From contig NC_044012.1 of NCBI RefSeq assembly GCF_900496995.4, forward strand, positions 25,334,759 to 25,398,758: a stretch of 64,000 nucleotides of DNA, in the 5' to 3' direction. The stretch is from Aquila chrysaetos chrysaetos (lineage: Eukaryota; Chordata; Aves; Accipitriformes; Accipitridae). The position numbers and the translations under genes are program-made. The notes beneath the pieces are model-generated. The model did no database searches, was not told the origin of the DNA, and worked only from the letters and a program-made list of their open reading frames with translations. This document shows, piece after piece, positions 1-9,700 of this stretch; position 1 is the first letter of the stretch, and every line of letters starts with the position of its first letter.

Positions 1-2
1 CA

Positions 3-3000
3 GTGCCTGACATGTGGGCCAAGTGCCTGCTGGGGCACTGCTATGGGCTCTGGTTCCTCTACCTGCCCACCCATGTCCGTGCTGCCCCTGCCAAGCTGCG
101 GGCACTCCAGCTGGCCTACGAGGTCCTGCGCAAGATGGAGGCTCAGAAAGTGGTGCTGCCGGACGAGGTAGGTGGCATTTGGGGCAAGGCGGGCTTGCTG
201 GGGGTGGGGAGGGACCCCCGGCCAGCCCTGATTGCCCGTGGTTGCCCCCCCAGGTCTGCTACCGCATCCTGATGCAGCTCTGCGGGCAGTATGGGGAGCC
301 GGTGCTGTCGGTGCGGGTGCTGCTGGAGATGAAGCGTGCAGGGATCGTGCCCAACACCATCACCTACGGCTACTACAACAAGGTGACGGGCTTGGGGGGA
401 CACACACGTGGGGGGGCCGAGGAGGGTCCCCACCGGTAACTGACTGTTTCGTTTCCGTCCCCCCCTGCTCCACTCGCAGGCAGTGCTGGAGAGCAAATGG
501 CCGGCGGGCACGCAGGGTGGGCGCCTGCGCTGGGCCAAGCTCCGCAATGTGGTGCTGGGGGCCGCCCAGTTTCGGCAGCCCCTGCGGCAGCGGGAACGCC
601 AGGCTGCCGCCGCTGCTGCTGCTGCCGCCCCCCCAGGTAGGCGGGGATGGAGGGGGGGGGGATGGCCGGGGGGAGCTGCTGTCACCCCGCTGATAGCCCC
701 CTCATCCCCTCCCGCAGGTGGCCGAGCCCCCCCGGCACCCCGTCCTAGCCTGCAGCGGCAGACCACCTGGGCCGGGCGCAGCCTGCGGGATGCCCCCCTG
801 GCCCCCCGGCTGGTGAAGAGCGGCAGTCTCAGCTTCCCTGGTGGCACCCACGGTGAAGGGGGCCAGGGGGGGGCCGGAGGAACCCCCGACTACCCGGCCC
901 CCACCTCTTCCTGCAGCCCTGGACCCGCTGCCCCCCCGCCTGCAGGGTCCCCCTGGCTCGGCCGACGGGAGCCTGTCGGACGTCAGCTTCGCCACGGATG
1001 AGAGCGACCGGGCGGATGAGGGGCCGGTGGGCAGTGGGGGGCTGGTGGGGGGCACACCGCGGCGGGGGCTGGCCGCCAAGCTGCAGCAGCTGCTGTCCCC
1101 CAGCAAGCGGCCCCTGCTTCGGCCGGCCGCCAGCACCGAGCTCCCTGTTGGCCCCCGGGATGCTGCCGAAGCCGTCTGCCCGCGCCGGGGCTCCGAGCAG
1201 CGGGATGGGGAGCCCCTGCCGCGCCGGAGCCCCGCCGAGACCCTGCTGCGCCCACGGGAGCGCCCCGAATCCACCGCCTCCGAGGTACCTGGTTTCTCCC
1301 CAGGGACTGTGGCTGTCCGTCTGTCTGTCTGTCCTCGCTGATGGCACGTGTACCCCCAGAGCTCTGTCTCGCTGGGCAGCGAGCTGGACCTGTCAGACAT
1401 GTCGGTGGGCAGCGCTGGTGTTCCCAAGTCCTCCGAGCCACCGGCCGATGGGGCAACTGGGCAGGAGCCGCCTGCTGTGGAGGTGAGTTGGTGGGTCCCA
1501 TCCTATTGTGGCCCCCCCCCACTTTCACTGCAGGGTCTGACGGTGCTGCCACCGCTGCCGGCCAGGTCCTGCTGTCCAGCTGCTCGCGGTGCCAGGGCTG
1601 CAGCGCGCTGGTGTACGACGAGGAGGTGATGGCTGGCTGGACCTCCGATGACTCCAACCTCAACACCACCTGCCCCTTCTGCGGTCGATCCTTCGTCCCC
1701 TTCCTCAGCATCGAGATCCAGGACTTGCAGCTGCCCCCCAGGTGGGCCCCCCCCAGCCCGGTGGGACCCTGCGCACCCCCGTGTCCCCTGTCCTCCGGGA
1801 GAAACCCTAATGTCCCCCATCCTCCCCAGCACTCTTCTTTGCTGCCCACCAGTGTCCCCTGTCCATCCATCCTCTGGGGGAAAGTCTTAATGTCCCACGT
1901 ACTCTGGTGTCCCTGGTGTCCCCGGTGTCCCTCTTTGCTGCCCGCTGCTGTTCCCCAACCTTCCACCCTCTGGGAGAAAACCCCAATGTCCCGCATCTGC
2001 CTTGGCGTCCTCCGTGTCCCCAAACCCCCTCTTTTCTGTCCACCATTTTTCCCCCGTCCTCCGGGGAAATGTCCCACATCCTCCCCAGTGCATCCCCCTC
2101 CCCATTTCCATAACTCCCCTCTCCTCCGCCTCTTTGCTGCGCAGTGCCGCCGAGGACGGCTCCCTCCCTCCTCCCACTGCGCAGGGACCGGTGCTCAGTG
2201 ACCGCCGCCGCTGCCTGGCCCTGGACGAGGCCAAGCTGGAGCTCTGCAATGGCTGCCTGGACACGGTGGTACGGTGCTGGCCACGGAGAGGGGAGACAAC
2301 CATCCCCGCAACGGGGAGTCCGGGTGTCCCAGCGGTGAGTGTGTGTGTCCCCCCTCTCTCCCACAGGTGCCACGGCGGTCAGAACGTGTGGCTTTCGCCT
2401 ACCTGAGCCCATTGGTGCTGCGGAAAGAGCTGGAAAGTTTGGTGGAGAACGAAGGTGGCGAGTTCCTGGCACAACCGGAGCTGGTGGACAGCCACCCCAT
2501 CATCTACTGGAACCTCGTCTGGTATTTCCAACGCCTGGGGCTGCCCAGCAACCTCCCCCGCCTGCTCCTGGGCTCCCAGCACGTCGCCCCGGCCCCACAG
2601 GTAAGGCTGGGGGGCTATGGAGAGGGGTTTTACGGGTTGGGGGGGACGCCAGCCCGGTGCCCACCTCCCTGTCCCACAGGCGCAGCCCCCCGACTCCCCC
2701 CCTGTGCGTGTGCGGCTGCTCTGGGACGTCCTGACCCCTGAGCCCGACAGTTGCCCCCCGCTTTACGTCCTCTGGCGGCTTCACAGTGAGTCGGGGGGTG
2801 GTGGGGAGGGGGGGAACCGCAGCGGTGGGGCGGTGCTGACCCCCCCACTCTGTTCCTGTGTTCCTGTTGTGTGTGGTCCCCCCCCCCAGGTAATGTCCCC
2901 ACCCGGCTGAGGTCCTGGCGGGCCCACGGCCACCCCTTCTCGCTGGCCTTCCTGGAGGCTGTGCTGAGCCATGTGGGGCTGAGCGAGGTGCACAAGGCCA

Positions 3001-3447
3001 TCGCCCTCTTCCTCGAGACACTGGCAGCCCCCGGCGGCCCCTGGCACCTGCAGAGGTAGGGCTGTGACCCCCACCCCCAGCTTCGTTGGCACCGGGCTCG
3101 CCCCCCAACACCTCACTGCTCTGCCTCCCCAGGAGCATCTACCGGGAAATCCTCTTCCTCACGCTGGCGGCGCTGGGCAGGGACCACATGGACATCGGTA
3201 CTGGGGGCTCAGGGAGTGGCTTCGGGGGGACTGGGCGGCCCCCCCCCAGCACCGCTGATGGCCGGTGTGTGTGTCTGTGTGTGTCCCCCCTCGCCTTGCA
3301 GCCGCCTTTGACAAGAAGTACAGGTCAGCCTACAACAAGCTGGCGGGGAGCCTGGGCAAGGAGGAGCTGCGGCGGCGGCGGGCGCAGCCCCCCAGCTCCA
3401 AAGCCATCGACTGCCGCAAGAGCTTCGGGGCCACCCTCGAGTGCTAG
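3..3447 (+). CDS. DENND4B: DENN domain-containing protein 4B, C-terminal exons (5' part outside window)
   Basis: DENND4B is a guanine-nucleotide exchange factor reported to act on RAB10 in membrane traffic; its DENN domains lie upstream of the window. Thirteen exons are visible: 3-167, 254-382, 480-636, 718-852, 917-1284, 1360-1482, 1566-1741, 2145-2334, 2367-2600, 2680-2785, 2890-3055, 3133-3197, 3302-3447 (TAG 3445-3447). All junctions are GT-AG and phase-consistent, giving 719 residues, about the C-terminal half of the usual ~1,500. The first exon carries the conserved [14 protein letters not shown] segment of the DENND4 PPR-like region. Exon 1566-1741 has a Cys cluster (CSRCQGC, then CPFC) that could bind zinc. 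Exon 2367-2600 carries [19 protein letters not shown]. The end reads [15 protein letters not shown]. The match to human DENND4B and the gene order make the call secure. The middle (480-1482) is Pro/Ser/Gly-rich, poorly conserved and probably disordered. Confidence 0.96.
480..636 (+). CDS. DENND4B: DENND4B exon with an alanine run
   Basis: This exon encodes the conserved [19 protein letters not shown], followed by eight alanines written as mixed GCT/GCC codons (606-629), then PP and the splice donor at 637. In human DENND4B the same position is a glutamine (CAG) tract. The tract is therefore low-complexity in both lineages but of different amino-acid content. The human comparison is from memory of the protein. 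Confidence 0.85.
1566..1741 (+). CDS. DENND4B: DENND4B exon with Cys-rich, possibly zinc-binding motif
   Basis: The acceptor CAG at 1563-1565 keeps frame with the preceding exon, giving PPAVE then [12 protein letters not shown], which fits human ILLSSCS. Another usable-looking acceptor at 1531-1533 would shift the frame and is not chosen. Cysteines in SSCSRCQGC and CPFC are spaced like a split zinc-binding site, but metal binding is only inferred. Confidence 0.85.
1785..2095 (+). repeat. Imperfect minisatellite in a DENND4B intron
   Basis: About four diverged units of roughly 80-95 bp, each with a block like CCTCYGGGAGAAA then AATGTCCC. Block starts are near 1793, 1870, 1966 and 2058. It fills most of the intron between exons ending at 1741 and starting at 2145. 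Confidence 0.75.
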
Positions 3448-3852
3448 GGGTGGCCCCCCTGGCCCTCCCTCCCCCGGGACAAAGCAGTCGGGAGGGGGGG
3501 GGCGGTGACCCAGGGCAGCCCCTCCACTCCCCAGGTTGGGGGGGAGCCCCCGCTACAGCCCCTGGCTCACAAAGGGTTTTATATGTCAGTGTTAATATAT
3601 TTTTATTTATTTATTCCCCCCCCAGCGCCTCCTCCTCGCTTGTGCTGGCAGCTGGGTGGGCAGCTGGGACAGTCGTGGGGAGGCTCTGTGCATCGGCCCC
3701 CCCCCATCTCACCACCCCGCACCTGGGGGGCTTGCGAGGTCATGGGGGAGGGGTTTGGGGGTGCCTCCCCCTCCCCCCCCCCCCCGCACTGTGCAATAGG
3801 AGCCCCCCCCCCCCTTCCCGCGGGTCTGTAAATAAAAGCCGCTGCGGTATTT
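3448..3852 (+). other. DENND4B: DENND4B 3' UTR
   Basis: Short GC-rich 3' UTR running from the stop codon to just past the AATAAA at 3831-3836. It includes an AU-rich stretch at about 3592-3616 (ATATATTTTTATTTATTTATT-like), which resembles an AU-rich stability element, and several C runs. Confidence 0.85.
3831..3836 (+). terminator. DENND4B: DENND4B polyadenylation signal AATAAA
   Basis: Canonical AATAAA 384 bp after the stop codon. It lies just before the CpG-rich region taken as the GATAD2B promoter, so the intergenic gap is well under 1 kb. Confidence 0.88.
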
Positions 3853-4202
3853 TCCCCGCTGCCTCCCCTGGCGCCTTCTTGGGGGGCGTCAAGGGGGAGC
3901 AGGACCCCGCCTCCCCGGGGTAGAGTGGGGGACTGGGGAAAGGGACACCCCAACCCCGCCCCCGGGAGGGTTGCGCCATCGGGGGGGTGGGGGGGAAGAG
4001 GTGCCAGAGCGTTGGCCTGCGGCCACGGCAGCCATCTTGGGGCCTGGCAGAGGCCTGGCGCGAAGCCTCGGCATTGGGGCCCGCTACCGGCGAGCCCGGG
4101 GCGGGACACACACACCCCCACACCCACACCCCCCATGCGCGGCCCTGCCCGGTACCGGGGCCCGCTCTGCGCCCCGCCCCCCCCCCCGGCGTCGCGTCGG
4201 GC

Positions 4203-4233
4203 CACGTGCAGCCCCCGTAGCGGGCGCCACGTG
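4203..4233. promoter_or_regulatory. Pair of CACGTG E-boxes
   Basis: Two palindromic E-boxes in nearly the same context (GCCACGTG) 25 bp apart in the GATAD2B promoter. These are sites used by USF, MYC/MAX or MiT/TFE factors; actual binding is inference. Confidence 0.6.
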
Positions 4234-4431
4234 GGCCGGGCGCAGGGCGGCTACGGCGGCCGCTTTGGGCCGAAATTCCCCCGCGGCCGGAGGAGGGGGG
4301 GAGGGGGGAAAAGTGGGGGGGTGACACGACACGGTTTTTGCCCGCCGACACGGCGCGCGGCCGGCGGTACCCGGATGTCCAGGCTCGGGGACCGATTAAA
4401 GGCGCCCCGCGGGGAAGCTCGGCGGTTTTCT

Positions 4432-4610
4432 ATTGGTGGAGCGGCGCGCCAATCTTAGCGACCGCCCGCCACTAAGAAGCGGGTGGTGAGCCCGGTGAGG
4501 AGGCCGTCGGATTCGATTGACGGGCCGTCGCGTCCGTCGTCGTGCCGTACCAATAGGCGTCGCGTCTAGGGTCGGCAGGCGGAGCGAAAGCGGCGGGGCC
4601 GCTGCCCAAT
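4432..4610. promoter_or_regulatory. GATAD2B: Cluster of four CCAAT boxes (one inverted)
   Basis: ATTGG at 4432-4436 and CCAAT at 4449-4453, 4550-4554 and 4606-4610, all within 180 bp upstream of the presumed first exon end. The last is in the context CCAATCAGCG, a good NF-Y site. Typical of TATA-less, widely expressed promoters. Confidence 0.65.
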
Positions 4611-4979
4611 CAGCGGTATTGTTTGTGGTGGTGCCGGCTGCGCTTAGCGGCGGCTGGTGGCTGCGGCGCCGCGTCTGCTCCGCCCGCCCGGCCCGGCCCG
4701 GCCCGGCCCCGGCTCGGCCCCAGGGCACCCACCGGCGCCCCCGGCCCCCAGGGCGGCGTCCCCCGAGCCAGGTGAGGGCTGCGGGAGCGGGGGGGCCGGG
4801 CCCGGCGGTTGAGGGGGGGGGGGGGGGTGCCGGCAAGGCGGTGCCGGCAAGGCCCGGGAGTTTGGGGGGGGGCCGAGCTCAGGGGCCGAGGGAAGGGGGG
4901 GGGGGGTGTCTGTGTTTGGGGAGCAGCGCTTGTTGGGGCTTGGGGGGGTTCTGCTGGTAGGAGGCAGAGCCCGGGGGGG

Positions 4980-5520
4980 GGGGGGGGGAGCAGAGGGTAG
5001 GGATTTGGGAGAGTGGGGGGGGGTGGTGGGGTATGTGTGTGCCTTTGTGGGGGCAGAGCTCAGATTTGAAGGGAGGGGTCGGAGCAGAGGGAGTTTGGGG
5101 GGAACAGAGTTCAGAGATTTGAGGAGGAGGTTAGAACCGTGCGGTTTTGGGGGGGCTGGAGCAGAGGGATTTGGGGGAGCAGAGGGGGGTTGGGGGGCAG
5201 AGCTCACAAATTTGAGGGGGGGTTAGAGCCGAGGGGTTTGGGGGGGGGCAGAGCTCAGAGATTTGAGGGGGAGGTCAGAGCCGTGCAGTTTTGGGGGGGC
5301 GCAGAAGGATTTCGGGGAGCAGAGGGGTTTTGCGGGGGGCAGAGCTCAGGGATTTGAGGGGGAGGTCAGAGCCGTGCGGTTTTGGGGGGGCAGAGCCCCG
5401 GGCTTCTGGGGCTGGCGCTAGAACGGTGCAGAGCTCGGGGGGGGGGGGGGGGCTCAGGGGCCCAGGGTTTTGGGGGAATACAGAGCCCAGGGTTTGGGGG
5501 GGTGGCCCAGCCCTCAGGAA
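4980..5520 (+). repeat. G-rich minisatellite at the start of GATAD2B intron 1
   Basis: Repeated blocks of the type CAGAGCTCAGAGATTTGAGGGG, then GGTCAGAGCCGTGCGGTTTTGGGGGGG. The GTGCGGTTTTGGGG/GTGCAGTTTTGGGG block recurs near 5138, 5283 and 5374, and the GCAGAGCTCA block near 5056, 5200, 5249 and 5338. Units are about 60-140 bp with internal duplications. The non-template strand has many runs of four or more G. Confidence 0.8.
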
Positions 5521-6680
5521 TGTGCGAGGAGGGCTGGGGGCGGGGATACCCTGTGGTAAAAACGGGGTGTTGGCTCTTCCGCCCGGGTTTGGGGGGGGAC
5601 ACACCGGTCCCTGCCCGGCTGGGGACCGTCTGGGCCGGGGTGGGGCTGTCTGGGCCGGGGGCGGTGGGGAAGTGGGGTGCGGGCGCTGCCTGGCTCCAGG
5701 CCTGGTGTGCGTGGGGGAGGTCCCTGAGGCAAGGGAGAGCGGGGAGGGGGCGGCTGTCTCCCTCTAACCACAGGCGACAGAGTGGGGTGGGAGCAGCCGC
5801 TTCTCTGTGCACCTGGAGGGTCTAGGGGGAGCGGGGTCCGTGTACCCACCCCCCTCCCCGGCATCCTTGGCGTTGTGGGGAGTAATGCTGCGATGGAGCA
5901 GCCCTCCATGATGGGGGGTCTCAGGGCTGGCTGCTTTCCCTGTCACCTAGAGGGGACACCCCCTTTGTTCCCTCTTCTTCTGCCGTGTTTCCTTCTGCGA
6001 TTCCCGTTTCCTTCTGCGTTGCCATCACAGCATTTCCCTCTTCCCTCGTTAGGGAGGTGATGGGAATGAGTGATTGACCGTCCCTGCCTTGCTCTGTTGC
6101 CGGTTGGGAAACCACATTTTCTGCCCTGCAGGATTCTGCCTCCTTTCTTCACTCCCCCCCTCCTCTTCCCGATGCTGCTTCCCCATGTCAAAACCAGGAG
6201 AGGGGCAGCCAGGAAAACTTTCACATCTTGCCTTTAATGTGGAGCGAGAGAGTCCAGCGACTGCCTACTCCTTCCCCGTGGGCAGCGCAGGCAGCCCTGT
6301 CCGCACCCCTTCCCTTTTTGCCGTGGGGATCGGGGTGGGGGAGGATGAAAATGCTGCTTCTGGGGAGGCACAGGCCCTTCCTTACTCGACATTTGGGAAG
6401 CTGGGCAGCATGGTTCCTCTCCCCTTTGCTCAATTTCCCAAAATAAGAGCGTTTTAGGCTTTAAAAAATGCTCTCCCTTCCCCTCCACGGCTAGAAAGAA
6501 GGGTCTCTTTGATGGCGGGGGGTGCTTTGCTCCTCCAGGAGGAGGAGGTGGTTTGGGTAAGCAAAGGGTAGCTGAAAGCAAGGAGGAAGAGCGACAGCAT
6601 ATGGATGCGATCGTATCGATTCGCTTTAGCTGCCTTGCCTTCCTCGCCTTCTGTTTGCTGAAATCACCCCCGAAAATGGA

Positions 6681-6704
6681 TTTTTTTTTTTTTTTTTTTT
6701 TTTT
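6681..6704. repeat. 24-bp T run
   Basis: Uninterrupted T24 in GATAD2B intron 1, preceded by CGAAAATGGA. No transposon body recognised on either side. Confidence 0.9.
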
Positions 6705-9700
6705 CTCTCCTTTGAGCCTGCCTCTGCTGCTGACAGGCTGGAGGAGGAAGGGGGGGGGTACGAGCCCGTGGGGAACGGCGTCCTTCTGGAAGAAGGTGTG
6801 GGAGGTTTTGACTCCTATTTCTCGGTGTTCTTCAGTGGGGGTTGGGGAAGGATTGCAACAACAAGCGGTTCAAGAGGACAGTGGGTTTTAAGGATTATGC
6901 CGTGGTTGGCTACCGGCAGAGGATTGCATCCCTTCTCACCAGGGAGCTGAGAGCCAGCTGCGTTTGAGCTGTTGAGGTGTGCAGGGAGAGCCCCCCCCCC
7001 CCCCCCCCTCCTTAAATGCTGGTGCTCTGCTCTGGCACATCACTGGATTTTAAATGGCCCGTGATGCTCCTGTCACCGAGGGCAGATGCAATTTCATCTC
7101 ACGTGGGCACTGGGGGAGCTTGGTGCAGCCATCGAGCCGGGGTGCCGCTGGGGCCCGGTGCCCTCGGGGTGAAACGATGCCTTCACCGTGTTTGCACCTT
7201 ATCCGTAATGGGGTTCGTGTCCCCTTGGACGGGTGTCTGTAGGGATCCCCCTGCCTCGCCGTGATTTAGGAGCATGCCTGGAATTTGTTGCATTCTTGGT
7301 TCTCCTGGGCGCATTGGAGCTGCTGATCGCCTGGTGGTGGTGGGAAATGGCCAAAAAGACCCGTCTCAGGGGACAGCGACCTGATTTCTGAGCCGTTAAG
7401 ATCTTCAGTGCGAGGTGCAACCTTCGCTTTGGCGCTTTTCCTGATCACGAGGCTGCATGAAACCAAATGTGACGTGCAGCTGACAGGGAGCATCCATCTT
7501 TGCAGCGCTGCGGTTTGCCTGTGCCGAGAGCAGCCTGGCTTCCTCTTCCGACGGCTAACGGGCTCCCGCCGGTCATGGCACCCAGCTCCGCTTGGAGCAT
7601 CCTGGTCCCTGCTGTGCTCCCGGCTGCTCTGACACAGCGGTGGGGGGGAGTTTGCTGCCTCCTTTCAAATGTTTCTGGAAGGGGGAGAGCAGAAATATCT
7701 ACTTGGCAGAGTTAATTAAACTTAAGATGCTCTTGAAAGTGTCTTTTCTGCCAATGTTTTCTTCCGAGGGAGCGGCGCGGGGCTCGTGATCAACTAATCG
7801 CAAGATGCAGGGGGGTTTAAATGAGAGGAGCTTCTTGGATTCATTCACCGAGCTGCTTTCATCACTGGCTAGACCCTTCAGCATTTAAGTAAAAAAAAAA
7901 TCACAGAACCTGTATTTTTTTTAAAAATTATTTCCCTGCTAATTGATAGTTCTTTGCGCTTTGTTCTTCCCCACCCAACAGCAAACTGCTTACCGGACCC
8001 TGGTCTTGCGGGGTGTGGGGGGGGTAGGGAGCTGCGGCCCCTGCACATGGGATAACTCCCCCTTTTTGGGAGCCAGCCAGGGGGGAGTCTTTGTCTGGTG
8101 AGCGGCCGGGCTCATCCTGGCTCGGAAGGAGTCCTGTTGCACCGCTTGGTTGTAAGAATTGATCGTTTTTAAAACATTTTGGCAATAACAAGAACTAGGG
8201 ATTGGGGGGTGGGGTGGGTGGGGAATACCTGTTTTGGTTTTTTTTACAACCCAGTGTATTACCCCATGGAGAGTGACTTTTATTTTTTAAAGGGGCATTT
8301 GGTTCGGGTGGTGTTTAAAGCTGCTGGTGTGCAAGCACCGAATGCACGGCTCTGCATCATGTTAGTGCTGAGGCACACCAGCAAAATGTTTCTGCTTAAA
8401 AAAAAAAAAACAAACCCACAAAAAGACCAGAGATTGGCCATAAATCTAATCCCTGTGTAAAGCTATCCACCTCACGCACAGAAATTCAACCTATCAGGCC
8501 GTGCCACATGCCGCTGCAATTTTATAGCGTTGGATCGACCACTGGAAGATGGAGAAGAAACTTAGTTTTACATGGGGCTGCTGTGCTGATACCTCACTGG
8601 TGCTGCTTCTGCGTGGGCAGGTTGAGTGCGGACACGGTTTGGGGATCCATTTGCTTCCGTAGCTTCTCGGTGCTGTGAGCAATCCCTCTGTGGAAAGCTG
8701 TGGTTTTGGGTTTTGCCCAGAGACTCGTGGATTTCTGCTCCTTGATCTCGAGGTGGTTCAGAGGAGCCTGGTTACAGATGGCTGGGGTTTCATTTGCTGT
8801 GACTTTTTTGTTGTGTGTAGGTTATTTTGCAGGTTTTTTTAAAACACGTAGGATGATATATCACTGCTCCATAACTTAGTTTGCAGCATCTCGGGGCGAT
8901 GCACCAAGTGACGGGGCCTGGGAAGTGAGATGTTGTAATGAGCCCGTATTTCTCTCCTTCACTCTTATGGATAGACTTCAAGTCATTTCTCTTGATTGGT
9001 TTCAGTATTTCAGGTAATTTGGCTATTTAAAAAAAAAAAAAAAAATCACAAACGTTCTCTGCCTCGGCTGTGCTTTCTTCATGAGGTTTCTGTGGAAAGC
9101 AGTGGAAAAGCAAGGAGCTGTGCTTGCACGTGTCCCGGTGGACTGTCTGCCTGGGGAGAGGCTGGTTTTGCTGTGGCATGTACTTACTGTGAGAGCTGGA
9201 GTTGAAATGCTTATTTGTGTCATTTGAAAAAGAGATATTTTTTTTTAAATTATTTTTTTGCTGTAAAGAGCATTACTCTGAAATTGGGACTTTGATGAAT
9301 ACATCAGCCCGTCTGGTGTGATGGTCAGGGTCTAGCTTTCAGGGGCTTGGACAGCCCAGCTTGCCCGTGCTCTCGCAGTGCGGTTGGGGTGGACAACAAA
9401 GCTTCGTGGCCGGAGGGATGCCAGTGGCCCATGGATGTGCAGTGCTTCTTGTTTTCCTGCTTTTTTTGTTGAAGCTGGAAATGAATGGACATAAAGTTTT
9501 GCTAACCTTAAATTGGAGCTACATACCTAGTGGTTGTCCTGGTGCTTTCCAGCTGTCTATGGAGCAGTTGAGGCTGATGGTGGCTTTCCCCCTTCCCTGA
9601 GGATCACCAGCTGAGCACAGTGTTGTAAGCTTTCCTGCTCTTTCCCGGACCTCCAGCTAAACTGGCACCTGGCCTTTGGACACTGCTGGGTTCATGCACC

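Larger units (their letters stand above)
3870..4771 (+). promoter_or_regulatory. GATAD2B: CpG-rich promoter and non-coding first exon of GATAD2B
   Basis: Dense CpG between the DENND4B poly(A) signal and a strong splice donor (GCCAG|GTGAGG) at 4772. The first coding exon of GATAD2B lies 26 kb downstream and begins one base before the ATG, so a non-coding exon 1 ending at 4771 is the natural reading. No TATA box is seen near the donor. Listed motifs: CACGTG at 4203-4208 and 4228-4233; an inverted CCAAT at 4432-4436; CCAAT at 4449-4453, 4550-4554 and 4606-4610; and a YY1-like GCCATCTT at 4031-4038. The start of transcription is not determined; clustering of CCAAT boxes suggests it lies within 4500-4760. 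Confidence 0.75.

Noticed and set aside
1531-1565. Alternative acceptor at 1531-1533 for the DENND4B Cys-rich exon
   Set aside because: Starting the exon at 1534 adds 32 nt and breaks the frame; the acceptor at 1563-1565 restores the conserved join.
983-2077. 364-codon minus-strand open frame
   Set aside because: Antisense to DENND4B exons and its intronic minisatellite; GC-rich shadow without conserved sequence.
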